Shown: in pieces, positions 44,131-54,706 of the stretch
Layout of the letters: every line of letters starts with the position of its first letter
How positions within the stretch are numbered: position 1 is the first letter of the stretch
Source: Betaproteobacteria bacterium
GTDB lineage: Bacteria; Pseudomonadota; Gammaproteobacteria; Burkholderiales; Casimicrobiaceae
Direction of reading: 5' to 3'
Assembly: GCA_016717855.1 (NCBI GenBank)
Contig: JADKEV010000022.1
Span: forward strand, 62,001 to 126,000
Length of the DNA: 64,000 nt
Made by a program: the position numbers and the translations under genes
The notes under the pieces: generated by a model
Seen by the model: the letters and a program-made list of their open reading frames with translations, nothing else
What the model was told of the DNA's origin: nothing
Database searches by the model: none

Positions 44131-44207
44131 TGGTGCGCTCGACACGATTCGAACGTGCGACCCCTGCCTTCGGAGGGCAGTACTCTATCCATCTGAGCTA
44201 CGAGCGC
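44131..44207 (-). tRNA. tRNA-Arg (anticodon CCG)
   Basis: A 77-base cloverleaf with encoded CCA. The acceptor stem GCGCTCG pairs with CGAGCGC. The D-arm is GCTCAGATGGATAGAGT, anticodon stem CTGCC/GGCAG around the loop with anticodon CCG, T-arm with GTTCGAATC. It reads codon CGG, common in high-GC genomes. Its 3' end points to the catabolic region on the left, the usual layout when an integrative element has used a tRNA 3' end as its target. Confidence 0.95.
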
Positions 44208-44353
44208 GAAGAGGGCGAATTGTAGCCGGTTTCGGCCCCCCGCGCCATTGGCGACCCGGCCATCCGGCATGCCCCGGGGCGCCGGTTGCCGTGCCCGGAA
44301 CGCGCCGGCACCGTACAATACCGGCTGGTCTTCATTCAGTTGCAGGAGTTGTG

Positions 44354-45305
44354 ATGCACAAGGTATTCGTCGATGGCCAGGAAGGCACGACAGGGCTGCA
44401 GATCCGCGACAGGCTGCTCGGTCACGGCGGCGTGTCGCTGCTCGAGATCGATCCGGAGAAGCGCAAGGACACGGCTGAGCGCCGCCGCCTGCTGAACGAG
44501 GCGGACGTCGCGTTCCTCTGCCTGCCCGACGCCGCGGCGAAGGAATCGGCCGCGCTCGTGACCAACAACCGCACGCGCCTGATCGACGCCAGCACCGCGC
44601 ATCGCACCGACCCGTCGTGGGTGTACGGGCTCCCGGAACTGGACAAGGGGCAGCGCGCGCTGATCCGGGACGCGAAGCGGGTCGCCAACATCGGCTGCCA
44701 CGCGGCGGGCTTCATCCTCCTCGTGCATCCGCTGGTCGCCGCCGGCGTGCTGCCGAAGGACTATCCGGTCACCTGCCATTCGCTCACCGGCTATTCGGGC
44801 GGCGGCAAGAAGATGATCGCCGAGTACGAAGCGCCGGGACGGCCGCACTTTCCCATCGGCGCCCCGCGCCATTACGCGCTCGCGATGCGCCACAAGCACC
44901 TGCCCGAGATGCAGCGGTACAGCGGGCTCGCCTTCGCGCCGGAATTCAACCCGATCGCCTGCGACTTCTACAAGGGCATGGCAGTAACGGTGCCGCTGGC
45001 GACCCGGATGCTGGCGGGGCAGCCGAACGGCGCGCAGCGTGCGCGACCTGCTGGCCGAGTTCTATGCGGGCGAGCGTTTCGTCCGCGTGATGCCGTTCGA
45101 CGACGCCAGCAACGCGCCCACCGGGTACTTCGACCCGCTGGGCGCGAACGACACCAACCGCAACGACATCTTCGTGTTCGGCAACGACGCGCACGTCGTG
45201 CTCATCTCGCGGCTGGACAACCTCGGCAAGGGCGCCTCCGGCGCCGCGGTCCAGAACATGAACATCATGCTGGGCCTGGACGAAGGCACCGCGCTCGCCG
45301 CCTGA
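44354..45305 (+). CDS. argC: N-acetyl-gamma-glutamyl-phosphate reductase, type 2 (frameshifted at about 45035)
   Basis: The third step of arginine synthesis: NADPH reduction of N-acetylglutamyl phosphate to the semialdehyde. Corrected length is about 316 residues, normal for the short type-2 form. N-terminal VFVDGQEGTTGLQIRDRL is the cofactor motif; the catalytic Cys is in NIGCHAAGFILL. At GGCGCGCAGCGTG one extra C shifts the frame. Up to there the ATG 44354 frame is right; afterwards VRDLLAEFYAGERFVRVMPF to LDEGTALAA is in the next frame. argC is normally essential in minimal medium, so an error in the sequence is likely. Confidence 0.88.
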
Positions 45306-45489
45306 GCAGGCGCCGTATCGGCGCTCCTCTTGCCCGCAGTTGGGCCACCTGCGGCGTGGTCCCCCGCACCAGACGCCCGGAACGCGGCATCGCGCCGCAT
45401 TCCCATCACTTCGTCGCATCGCTGTTGAACGCCTCCGGGGGCCGCCGTAAGGTGCTCGCTGGTGCGCGGATGCGCGACTCGACAAGGGG

Positions 45490-47160
45490 ATGGCCATGAA
45501 TTGGCTGATGCGGCTGGGCAGGCAAGCGCGGTGCCTTTTCCTTCCTGGCATGGCCGCCTGCCTGCTCGTGGCGCCACCGCTGCTCGCGGAAGAAGGTGCC
45601 AGGGGCAATCTTGCCGGCGTGCAATGGCTGGAGAAGAACCTGCATCGCGACGACATTCTGCTGCTCGATGCCTCGCCCGGCCAGATGTACGCGGCACAGC
45701 ATATTCCCGGCGCGATCAACGTCGACGTGTTCACCTGGGGCGGCCGCGAGATGACCGCCGCCGAAATGGAGCGGCGCATCCAGTCCTGGGGCGTCAGCGC
45801 CGGCAGGAAGGTCGTCATCTACGACCAAGGCGGCTCGTACATGGCGACCAGCCTGTTCTTCGACCTCTACTATCACGGGTTTCCAGCCGCGGACTTGTTC
45901 GTCCTCGACGGCGGCATCGCCAAATGGAAGGCCACGGGTGGCGCGGTCACGAAAGATCCCGTGGCCGCGCCGAAGCCGGGCACGTTCCGGGTCGCGCAAC
46001 GCAGGGAGGACGTCCGCGTCCGGCTGCCGGAATTCCTGGCTGCCTCCGGCGACCCGGCGAACAACGCGCTGGTCGAGGCGCTCGAGCCCGCCTACCACTT
46101 CGGCGGCGCGAAGTTCTTCGACCGCGCCGGTCATGTTCCCAATGCGATCATGCTGCCCAGTGCGGACTTCTTCAACGCGGACAAGACCTTCAAGCCCGCC
46201 GCGGAAATCCGGCGGATGCTGGACTACCTCGGCATCACGCCCGAACAGCAGATTCACACACACTGCGGCGGCGGCATCGCCGCCAGCGTGCCGTTCTTCA
46301 CCATGAAGTTCCTGCTTGACTACCCCAGGGTCAAGCTCTACAAGGAGTCCCAGCTGGAGTGGCTGCGCGACGAACGGGGCCTGCCGTACTGGACCTACGA
46401 CGCGCCCAACATGCTGCGCGACAGGAACTGGCTGGCCTCGTGGGGCGCGCCGATGCTGCGCAGTTTCGGCGTGGCCAAACTGAGCATCGTCGACGTGCGT
46501 CCGGCGGAGTCGTACAAGCAGGGCCACGTGCCGTACGCCGTCAACATTCCCGCGGCGGTCTTCAAGGACCACCTCGCGACACCCGCGAAGCTGGCCGAGA
46601 TCCTTGGCGCGGCGGGCGTCGAGATGGCGCACGAAGCGGTGATCGTTGCCGACGGCGGGTTGAATGCAAGCGCGGCACTGGCCTTCCTGCTGCTGGAAAG
46701 GCTCGGACAGAAAAGAGTCTCCGTCCTGCTCGGCTCCATCGACGATTGGGGACTCGACGGTTTTCCGCTCGCGAAGGACGCCACCACGGTGGGACCGCGG
46801 AAATCGCCGCAGGACCTTGCCGTCCCTATCACGACGTATCCGGCCAATGTGCGGCAGGGCATCGTGGCCAGGGGCGCGCAGGGCGCCCCGGGACCGTATC
46901 CGAAGATCTACCTCGCATCGGGCAGGACAGCGCCGGCCAAAGCGCCGGACGGCAAGGTAATCCACCTGCCCTACACCGATCTGCTGAATCCCGGCGGCAC
47001 GCCGAAGCCCGCGAACGACATCTGGAACATCCTCGTCAAGGCCGGGTTGCCGCGCTACGCCGAGATCATCTGCTTCGCCGACGATCCGGGCGAGGCCGCG
47101 GCCAACTACTTCATCCTGAAGTTGATGGGGTTCCCGGATGTGAAGGTGCTGGCGACGTGA
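45490..47160 (+). CDS. Exported multi-domain rhodanese (sulfurtransferase)
   Basis: A 556-residue protein with a signal peptide (LFLPGMAACLLVAPPLLAEEG) and three, possibly four, rhodanese-like domains: about residues 45-140 (LLLDASPGQMYAAQHIPGAINV), 145-300, 320-435 (IVDVRPAESYKQGHVPYAVNIP), and a partial one to the end. The only active-site Cys is in domain 2, HTHCGGGIAAS; domain 1 has DQGG and domain 3 ADGG at that place, so they are structural. Likely a periplasmic sulfur-transfer enzyme. A start at 45496 has the better-spaced AAGGGG site. Confidence 0.82.
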   Translation: MAMNWLMRLGRQARCLFLPGMAACLLVAPPLLAEEGARGNLAGVQWLEKNLHRDDILLLDASPGQMYAAQHIPGAINVDVFTWGGREMTAAEMERRIQSWGVSAGRKVVIYDQGGSYMATSLFFDLYYHGFPAADLFVLDGGIAKWKATGGAVTKDPVAAPKPGTFRVAQRREDVRVRLPEFLAASGDPANNALVEALEPAYHFGGAKFFDRAGHVPNAIMLPSADFFNADKTFKPAAEIRRMLDYLGITPEQQIHTHCGGGIAASVPFFTMKFLLDYPRVKLYKESQLEWLRDERGLPYWTYDAPNMLRDRNWLASWGAPMLRSFGVAKLSIVDVRPAESYKQGHVPYAVNIPAAVFKDHLATPAKLAEILGAAGVEMAHEAVIVADGGLNASAALAFLLLERLGQKRVSVLLGSIDDWGLDGFPLAKDATTVGPRKSPQDLAVPITTYPANVRQGIVARGAQGAPGPYPKIYLASGRTAPAKAPDGKVIHLPYTDLLNPGGTPKPANDIWNILVKAGLPRYAEIICFADDPGEAAANYFILKLMGFPDVKVLAT

Positions 47161-47201
47161 GGGCATCCTCGCAGCACTCCGGCCGGAAATTTCGACCAGG
47201 A

Positions 47202-47215
47202 CTGATCCAGGTCAA
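47202..47215 (+). promoter_or_regulatory. Possible FNR/ANR-type site
   Basis: CTGATCCAGGTCAA matches the TTGAT-N4-ATCAA pattern at 8 of 10 positions. It lies about 120 bp before the CBS-domain gene, a class of gene often under low-oxygen control. Confidence 0.3.
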
Positions 47216-47334
47216 GCTCGCAGGCCGGCGGTGTGAGTAGCGTTGACGAAAGTGTCGTGTTCGTGGCGGCAGTTGGTGTCGTTTCGTCAAACGGGCAATT
47301 TGGCCCAAGGTCCAGGTGCCTTCAGGAAGGATTG

Positions 47335-47766
47335 ATGTTCGATAGACGTGTCCGGGACGTCATGCAGCGGCGCAAGTTGCTCAAGGCTGCACCGGAAATC
47401 CTTGTCGACCGTGCCGCCAAGCTCATGGCGGCGAAGAATGTTGGCGCAATCCTGGTCGTCGACGACGATCGTCTTGTCGGAATCTTTACCGAGCGCGACT
47501 TGCTCGTTCGAGTTGTTGCGCGGGGGCTCGATGCGCATGCCACACGGCTCGCCGACGTGATGACCCGCGAACCGCAGGCCATCGATCCGGACAAGCCCTT
47601 CGGGTACGCTTTGCTGGTGATGCACGAAAAGGGTTTTCGCCACCTGCCAGTCGTCGAGAGTGGCAAGCCCATCGGAATCGTTTCGTCGCGCAGCGCGATG
47701 GATCCGGAACTGGAGGAATTCACCGTTGAAGTGAACCGGCGAATGCACTACGGCCAGATGCGCTAG
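47335..47766 (+). CDS. Two-CBS-domain protein
   Basis: A 143-residue protein made of a tandem CBS pair (Bateman module). Motif pairs are VGAILVVDDDRLVGIFTERDLL and FRHLPVVESGKPIGIVSSRSAM. These modules bind adenine nucleotides and sense energy state. There is no attached catalytic domain, so it probably acts on a partner. The start at ATG 47335 follows CAGGAAGG. It is a single gene, unconnected with the catabolic region. Confidence 0.87.
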   Translation: MFDRRVRDVMQRRKLLKAAPEILVDRAAKLMAAKNVGAILVVDDDRLVGIFTERDLLVRVVARGLDAHATRLADVMTREPQAIDPDKPFGYALLVMHEKGFRHLPVVESGKPIGIVSSRSAMDPELEEFTVEVNRRMHYGQMR

Positions 47767-47934
47767 TGGACGGCAATGCACCTGCCAGCAGTCGATCGAA
47801 AACGCAAATGGTCGCTGCCTGAGCTTGCACGCGGACAGTTCGCCGCCCGCTGCCAGGAATCGACATCGACCGAAGTGAAACGGCTATCATGCGTTTCACC
47901 GCAGGACAGTGACCAAGCCCCCCAGGAGACACGC

Positions 47935-49183
<1,249 letters not shown>

Positions 49184-49188
<5 letters not shown>

Positions 49189-49207
49189 TAAGAATCATTC
49201 TCGTTTA
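49184..49207 (+). promoter_or_regulatory. Fur box (iron repression) before tonB
   Basis: TGTAATAAGAATCATTCTCG fits the Fur palindrome built from AATAAGAAT and ATTCTCGTT halves around a central C. It lies about 50-120 bp before tonB and explains coordinated iron control of tonB, exbB, exbD, hemP, the receptor and piuC. Confidence 0.7.
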
Positions 49208-49303
49208 CATAGGCGCTCAATTCTCTTCAGCCCGGCGACAACCCGGTCAATGCATGTCTGACAGCAAGTCACGCCGCGCGCCCAGCGCGGCCGCCCCCCA
49301 CCG

Positions 49304-50028
49304 GTGCGGCTCGTGAACGGTCTTTTCGACTGGAGACGGCCTTGGGCGCTGCTGATCGTCCTGGCCCTGCACACAGCGTTCTTCTACGCGCTGCAGGCGG
49401 GACTGCTGCGCCGCCTGGCGGCGACTCCTGTGATGAGGGAGGTGATGGCGACACTGCTCCCGCCCGAGAGTCCGGCCCCGCCACCGCCAGCCGCGCCCCC
49501 GGCCCCTTGCGCCAGCCGTTGCCGGCGACCCGGATTGCTCCGCCGCCGCCCGTCGCACTTCCACCTGCGATCCTTGCGCCGAGCGAATCCGCGATCACGC
49601 TGCCGGTCGTCGCGCCGACGCCCGCACCGGCGCCCTTCCAACCGGCGCCGGTCAGCGCGCCACCGGCGCCGGCTCCGGTTCAGGTGTCCGTTCCTTCGCC
49701 CCTGGCGACTGCGGCGCCGGAGCCGCCCGAACCAGCGCCGGTGATTCCACCACGCTTCGACGCCGCCTACCTGGACAATCCGGCACCCGCCTACCCGTCG
49801 CTGGCGCGGCGGATGGGCGAGCAGGGCAAGGTGCTGCTGCGCGTGCGCGTGAATGCGGGCGGCCAAGCGGAGGACGTGCAGGTGAAGACCGGCAGCGGCC
49901 ATCCGCGCCTGGACGAGGCAGCGCTGAGCACGGTGAAGCAATGGCGCTTCGTGCCCGCGCGGCAGGGCGACCAGCCGGTCGCGGCCTGGGTGCTGGTTCC
50001 CATCGTGTACAGGCTGGAAGGCTGGTGA
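49304..50028 (+). CDS. tonB: TonB energy-transducing protein (frameshifted near 49500)
   Basis: Inner-membrane anchor LLIVLALHTAFFYALQAGL, a proline-rich periplasmic linker (PPESPAPPPPAAPPAP; later many AP repeats), and a TonB C-terminal domain (DNPAPAYPSLARRMGEQGKV, VLVPIVYRLEGW). The N-terminal frame runs from GTG 49304. Loss of one C in the C-rich stretch 49490-49505 moves the rest to another frame. A better start may be ATG 49254 (MSDSKSRRAPSAAAP), if the C6 run at 49284-49289 also has an indel. It delivers proton-motive energy to the outer-membrane receptor below. Confidence 0.82.
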
Positions 50029-50125
50029 ACTGTAGCGCTCAAAGCGGCAGTGAGTGCAGCGATATGGCGCGGCCGCAGCGCCGCGAACTCCATTCTACGA
50101 GCGAATAGCGAAAGGCAAACAAGCA

Positions 50126-50869
50126 ATGAGTGAAATGAACCCGTATGGCCTTGTCAGCCTCTGGACGCAGGGCGACGTGGTGATCCGCGCAGTGACGGTC
50201 ATCCTGGTCGTGATGTCGATCGTGTCGTGGTACGTGATCGTGGCCAAGGCGCTGCAGCAGGCGCGGCTGCGCAAGCTGTCCGCCGCCGCTGGCGACGCCT
50301 TCTGGCATACGAAGAGTTTTGCCGACGGCTTGAAGGCCCTCGGACGCGACGGCCGGCACACGCCGTTCCGCGCGCTGGCCGAAAAAGGCGCCGAGGCGGC
50401 GGCGCACCACGAGCAGAACAAGGAAGACCTGCACGGCGCGCTCAACGTCAGCGACTGGATCGTCAGCTGCATGCGGCGCTCGATCGACGACACCATCGGC
50501 GCGCTGCAGAGCGGCTTGTCCATCCTCGCCTCGGTCGGCAGCACGGCGCCCTTCGTCGGCCTGTTCGGCACCGTGTGGGGCATCTATCACGCGCTGATCG
50601 GCATCGGCGCCGCGGGCCAGGCCAGCATCGACAAGGTGGCGGGTCCGGTCGGCGAGGCGCTGATCATGACCGCGCTCGGGCTGGCGGTCGCGGTCCCCGC
50701 GGTGCTCGGCTACAACGCGCTGCTTCGCGGCAACAAGGTGATCCTGGCCAACCTGAACAGCTTCGCCCACGACCTGCACGCGTACCTGCTGACCGGGACG
50801 CGCGTGGGGCAATCCGCACCCTCGCTGCATTCCGCGCCGGGGCCATTGCGCGCGGCCGGCGCCATCTGA
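50126..50869 (+). CDS. exbB: ExbB, TonB-complex proton channel subunit
   Basis: A 247-residue MotA/TolQ/ExbB protein. It has three membrane helices: AVTVILVVMSIVSWYVIV near residue 22, then GSTAPFVGLFGTVWGIYHALIGIG and IMTALGLAVAVPAVLGYNAL. The Thr/Gly-rich GLFGTVWGI helix is the family hallmark. ATG 50126 follows AAAGGCAAA. It forms the pentameric channel around ExbD that energises TonB. Confidence 0.92.
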   Translation: MSEMNPYGLVSLWTQGDVVIRAVTVILVVMSIVSWYVIVAKALQQARLRKLSAAAGDAFWHTKSFADGLKALGRDGRHTPFRALAEKGAEAAAHHEQNKEDLHGALNVSDWIVSCMRRSIDDTIGALQSGLSILASVGSTAPFVGLFGTVWGIYHALIGIGAAGQASIDKVAGPVGEALIMTALGLAVAVPAVLGYNALLRGNKVILANLNSFAHDLHAYLLTGTRVGQSAPSLHSAPGPLRAAGAI

Positions 50870-50882
50870 AGGAGAGCCTTTG

Positions 50883-51295
50883 ATGAGCTTCGGCAACAGT
50901 TTCGACAGCGACAGCGCGGCGATGGCGGAGATCAACATGACGCCGCTGGTCGACGTGATGCTGGTCCTGCTGATCATATTCATGATCACCATTCCCGTGC
51001 TCAACCACTCGGTGAAGATCGACCTGCCGCGGGCGGTCAACCAGCCGAACCAGGTCAAGCCGCAGACGATCAACGTCGCGATCGACAACGACGGCAAGGT
51101 CTACTGGAACGGCTTCGTCATCGACGAAGCGGCGATGAAGGCCCGCATCGCCGTAGCCGCGCGGGAAGAACCGCAACCGGAACTGCATCTGCGCGCCGAT
51201 CGCAAGACGGAGTACGAACGCGTGGCCGGGTCATGGCGGCCGCGCAGTCGGGCGGCCTGGGCAAGATCGGTTTCATCACCGAACCGGCGCCATGA
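50883..51295 (+). CDS. exbD: ExbD, TonB-complex subunit (frameshifted near 51228)
   Basis: A single N-terminal helix VDVMLVLLIIFMITIPVL carries the proton-binding Asp, preceded by EINMTPL; a periplasmic domain (VYWNGFVIDEAAMKARI) follows. After YERVAG the frame breaks. Adding one G to GGCCGGGTC restores VMAAAQSGGLGKIGFITEP and a TGA at 51293 that overlaps the hemP start. Corrected length is about 137 residues, normal for ExbD. It is likely an error in the sequence, since both neighbours are intact. Confidence 0.87.
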
Positions 51296-51486
51296 ACGCG
51301 CGGGCAGTACCTGCGAAAACTCCCGCCACACCCGCGCAGGAAGCGGGGCTGCGCAAGGACGGCGACCTCGCGCCCATCCGCAGCGCCGCGCTGCTGCAGG
51401 GGCGCGACGCGATCACGATCGATCACAACGGACGACTTTACCAACTCCGCCAGACCAAGCAGGGAAAACTCATATTGACCAAGTGA
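51292..51486 (+). CDS. hemP: Hemin uptake protein HemP
   Basis: A 64-residue HemP-family protein: RSAALLQGRDAITIDHNGRLYQLRQTKQGKLILTK contains the conserved I-x-H-x-G-x-x-Y-x-L-R-x-T-K-x-GKLILTK ending. HemP normally accompanies heme receptors and acts in heme-uptake control. Here it lies between exbD and a siderophore-type receptor. ATGA overlap with exbD couples them. Confidence 0.85.
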   Translation: MNARAVPAKTPATPAQEAGLRKDGDLAPIRSAALLQGRDAITIDHNGRLYQLRQTKQGKLILTK

Positions 51487-51592
51487 CTCCGCCCCCCTTG
51501 GCATTAGCCAGCCACGCGCACTCGAGGCCTCTCCCCTCTTCCGCACCAGCCAGCCACGCCTTTTTTCCAACGCAGAACAAGAGGAAATCGAC

Positions 51593-53869
51593 ATGGCATT
51601 CCAACTATCACGGCTCGCGCGCCGCTCAACTTCAATCCAGCACCGCCACGACGGCCCCGGCGGCTCCCACACCTTCCTTTCCCGAGGGCGCGGCGGACCG
51701 GCGATCACCCGGCCTGCTCCCGCTGGGCGCGATGCTGCTGGGCTTCGCGCTCCTCCCGGGAAACGGCGCGGCGCAAGCGCCGGCACCCGCGCCAGCGGCC
51801 ACTCCCGCGGCGGTGCCGGACTCCGCGGCCAAGCCCGGTCCCGCCGAGACCGCACTGCCCGCGGTCGAAGTCACTGGCGGGCGCGACCCGCGGCAAACCG
51901 GCTACCAGGGGCGGCACGACCAACGTCGGCAAGCCACCATTCCAGGTCCGCGTCGGTCACCATCGTCACGAGTCAACTGATGAAGGACCGCAACGCCGAC
52001 ACCTTCCGCGAAGCGCTGCGCAACGTCGCCGGGCTGACCTTCAACGCCGGCGAAGGCGGCCGCATCGGCGACAACATCACGCTGCGCGGCTACTCGGCGG
52101 TCGGCGACCTGTACCTGGACGGAATCCGCGACGTCGCGCAGTACAACCGCGAGACGTTCAACCTGGAACAGATCGACGTGCTGCGCGGCTCGGCCTCGAT
52201 GCTGTTCGGGCGGGGCTCGACCGGCGGCGTCATCAACCAGGTCAGCAAGGCGCCCTCGATCATGGATCGCAACGCCGTCACGCTGACCGCAGGGTCCAAC
52301 GACTACAAGCGCGCCGCCGCGGACCTCAACAAGCTCGTCGCCGCGAACACCGCGCTGCGCGTGAACCTGATGCAGACCGACACCGACAGCTTCCGCGACG
52401 GCGTCCACCAGGAACGCTGGGGCGTCGCGCCTTCGCTGCGCGCCGGGATAGGCACCCGCGACGACTTCACGCTGTCCTACACCTACCTGAAGGAGGACAA
52501 CGTGCCCGACTACGGCGTGCCCTACTTCCAGGGACGCCCGCTGCAGGTCCCCGTCTCCCGCTTCTACGGCCTGGCCGGCACCGACTACGAGCGGAACGAG
52601 ACCGGCATCGCGACCGCGACCTATGTGCACCGCTTGGACCAGGACACCAGTGTCAAGACCGTCCTGCGCCGCGCCGATTACGAGCGCGACCTGCGTGCCG
52701 TCGCCCCGCGGCTGGCGGGCGGCGTCACCGACATCACCGACGCCACCGTCGTCAACCGCCAGCGCCAGGCACGCGGCGGCGAAGAGCACACGTGGACCAG
52801 CCAGACCGACGTGACGACACTGCTGCGGACGGGCCGCATCGCGCACCGGTTGCTGGCCGGCTTCGAGTACGCGCAGGAAGACGCGCATCGCTGGACCAAC
52901 TCCAGCAGCGTGGCCAATCCGGCGACGACGGTCGGCGACCCGAACCTCTACCCCGCGCTGCCGGCGAATTTCAACGACTCGTTTTCACGGACCGGCGACA
53001 ACACCTATGCGGCGCGGACAGCCGGCCTCTACGTGCAGGACAGCATCGAACTCGCGCCGGAATGGAAGCTGGTCCTCGGCGCCCGCTACGACGACTTCAA
53101 GGCCGACTATGACCGCCCGGCGCCGGCGGGTCCACTTTCGCGCACGGACAGGGTCTGGAGCACGCGGGCCGGCATCCTCTTCCAGCCGACCGAGACAACG
53201 ACCTGGTATGCCTCGTACGGCACGTCGTTCAACCCGTCGGCCGAGCTCTATCAGCTCGACGATCGCGGGGCCAACACGCCACCGGAAAAGAACCGCAACG
53301 TCGAAGTCGGGATCAAGTTCGAGGCGCAGGACGGCGACCTGTCGCTGCGCGCCGCGCTCTTCCGGTCGGAAAAGACCAACGAGCGCAACACCGACCTGAG
53401 CGTGAGCGTCGAGCAGAACCTGCTCTCGGGCAAGCGGCATACCGACGGCATCGAGCTCGAGGCGGCCGGGCGGGTCAATGCCCGCTGGGAGGTTTTCGGC
53501 GCGCTGGCGCTGATGCGCGGCAAGATCGACGCCGCGACGGGGCAACAGGCGAACACCGTCGGCCTGGTGCCGTTGAACACGCCGAAGGTCACCTATGCGC
53601 TATGGACGACGTACGCGCTCGGCGGCGGCTGGAAGATCGGCGGCGGCTTCGACGGCGCCGGGCTGCGCTACGGCCAGAACACGAACACCACGGCCGCGCC
53701 GGCCTACACGCGCTGGGACGCGCTGCTCGAGTACGAGCGGAACGCGTACGCGCTCAAGCTCAATGTGCTGAACCTGTTCGACAGGGACTACTACGAGGGC
53801 GTGTACCAGGGGCACGTGATTCCCGGGACCAAGCGCTCGCTGCAGCTGACGCTGATCGCGAAATTCTGA
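51593..53869 (+). CDS. TonB-dependent siderophore receptor (N-terminal part frameshifted)
   Basis: An outer-membrane receptor of about 750 residues. From about 51960 the frame is clean: VTIVTSQLMKDRNADTFREALRNVAGLTFNAGEGG (plug), NITLRGYSAVGDLYLDGIRD, VLRGSASMLFGRGSTGGVINQVSK, then the 22-strand barrel, ending RSLQLTLIAKF with a terminal Phe. The signal and linker region is scattered over frames. After ATG 51593 the next codons continue one frame over (YHGSRAAQLQSS, LLPLGAMLLGFALLPGNGAAQAP), with further breaks near 51915 and 51945. It resembles Fiu/FhuE-type catecholate or ferric-chelate receptors. Confidence 0.85.
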   Translation: MAFQLSRLARRSTSIQHRHDGPGGSHTFLSRGRGGPAITRPAPAGRDAAGLRAPPGKRRGASAGTRASGHSRGGAGLRGQARSRRDRTARGRSHWRARPAANRLPGAARPTSASHHSRSASVTIVTSQLMKDRNADTFREALRNVAGLTFNAGEGGRIGDNITLRGYSAVGDLYLDGIRDVAQYNRETFNLEQIDVLRGSASMLFGRGSTGGVINQVSKAPSIMDRNAVTLTAGSNDYKRAAADLNKLVAANTALRVNLMQTDTDSFRDGVHQERWGVAPSLRAGIGTRDDFTLSYTYLKEDNVPDYGVPYFQGRPLQVPVSRFYGLAGTDYERNETGIATATYVHRLDQDTSVKTVLRRADYERDLRAVAPRLAGGVTDITDATVVNRQRQARGGEEHTWTSQTDVTTLLRTGRIAHRLLAGFEYAQEDAHRWTNSSSVANPATTVGDPNLYPALPANFNDSFSRTGDNTYAARTAGLYVQDSIELAPEWKLVLGARYDDFKADYDRPAPAGPLSRTDRVWSTRAGILFQPTETTTWYASYGTSFNPSAELYQLDDRGANTPPEKNRNVEVGIKFEAQDGDLSLRAALFRSEKTNERNTDLSVSVEQNLLSGKRHTDGIELEAAGRVNARWEVFGALALMRGKIDAATGQQANTVGLVPLNTPKVTYALWTTYALGGGWKIGGGFDGAGLRYGQNTNTTAAPAYTRWDALLEYERNAYALKLNVLNLFDRDYYEGVYQGHVIPGTKRSLQLTLIAKF

Positions 53870-53874
53870 CGCCC

Positions 53875-54555
53875 ATGCTCCTGCACATTCCCGGAGTACT
53901 CGACACTGCCCAGGTCAACGTCCTGCGCGACATGCTCGCGGACGCGCCGTGGGCCGATGGCCGCATCACCGCCGGCACCCAGTCGGCGCAGGTCAAGAAC
54001 AACCGGCAGCTCCCCGTGGACAGCCCGGCGGCGCGCGACGCCGGGGAGATCGTGCTGGCAGGGTTGAAGCGCAGCGCGCTGTTCTTCACCGCGACCTTGC
54101 CCCGGCGCATCGTCCCGCCGTTGTTCAACCGCTACGACGGCGGCACGAACTCGTTCGGCAGCCATGTCGACAACTCGGTGCGGACCCTGGGCACCGGCGA
54201 TCATGTGCGCACCGACGTCTCGGCCACGCTGTTCCTCAGCGATCCGGCGAGTTACGAAGGCGGCGAGCTGGTGATCGAGGACACGTTCGGCACCCAATCG
54301 GCCAAGCTGCCGGCGGGCGACTTGCTCATCTATCCTTCGTCCAGCCTGCATCGCGTGGAGCCGGTCACCGGGGGCGTGCGGCTGGCGTCGTTTTTCTGGG
54401 TCGAGAGCATGGTGCGCGAAACGGAACGGCGGCGGCTGCTGTACGAAATGGACATGGCGATCCTCGCGCTGCGTGCGCAGCAGGGCGAGCATCCCTCGGT
54501 TGTGCAACTGACCAGCTGCTATCACAACCTGATGCGGATGTGGGCGGCGGTGTAA
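53875..54555 (+). CDS. piuC: Fe(II)/2-oxoglutarate PKHD-type hydroxylase, PiuC family
   Basis: A 226-residue dioxygenase. The iron ligands are His and Asp in FGSHVDNSVR and His in SSSLHRVEPV; the 2-oxoglutarate Arg follows in GGVRLASFFW. In Pseudomonas and Burkholderiales PiuC genes sit next to siderophore receptors and are iron-regulated; the layout is the same here, 5 bp after the receptor stop. It may modify the siderophore or the receptor. Confidence 0.9.
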   Translation: MLLHIPGVLDTAQVNVLRDMLADAPWADGRITAGTQSAQVKNNRQLPVDSPAARDAGEIVLAGLKRSALFFTATLPRRIVPPLFNRYDGGTNSFGSHVDNSVRTLGTGDHVRTDVSATLFLSDPASYEGGELVIEDTFGTQSAKLPAGDLLIYPSSSLHRVEPVTGGVRLASFFWVESMVRETERRRLLYEMDMAILALRAQQGEHPSVVQLTSCYHNLMRMWAAV

Positions 54556-54706
54556 GCGGGCGGAACAGGGCGGTCCGGACCGCGGCGGGCGCAATTCCCG
54601 ATTGACCGCCGGCGCGCGCGCGGGCCATACTCTCCCGCTCGCGGTTGCGCTTTCCTTTCCCCGTCCGCCGCAGCGCGGCGCGACACACGCAGCATTGGTC
54701 GACATC

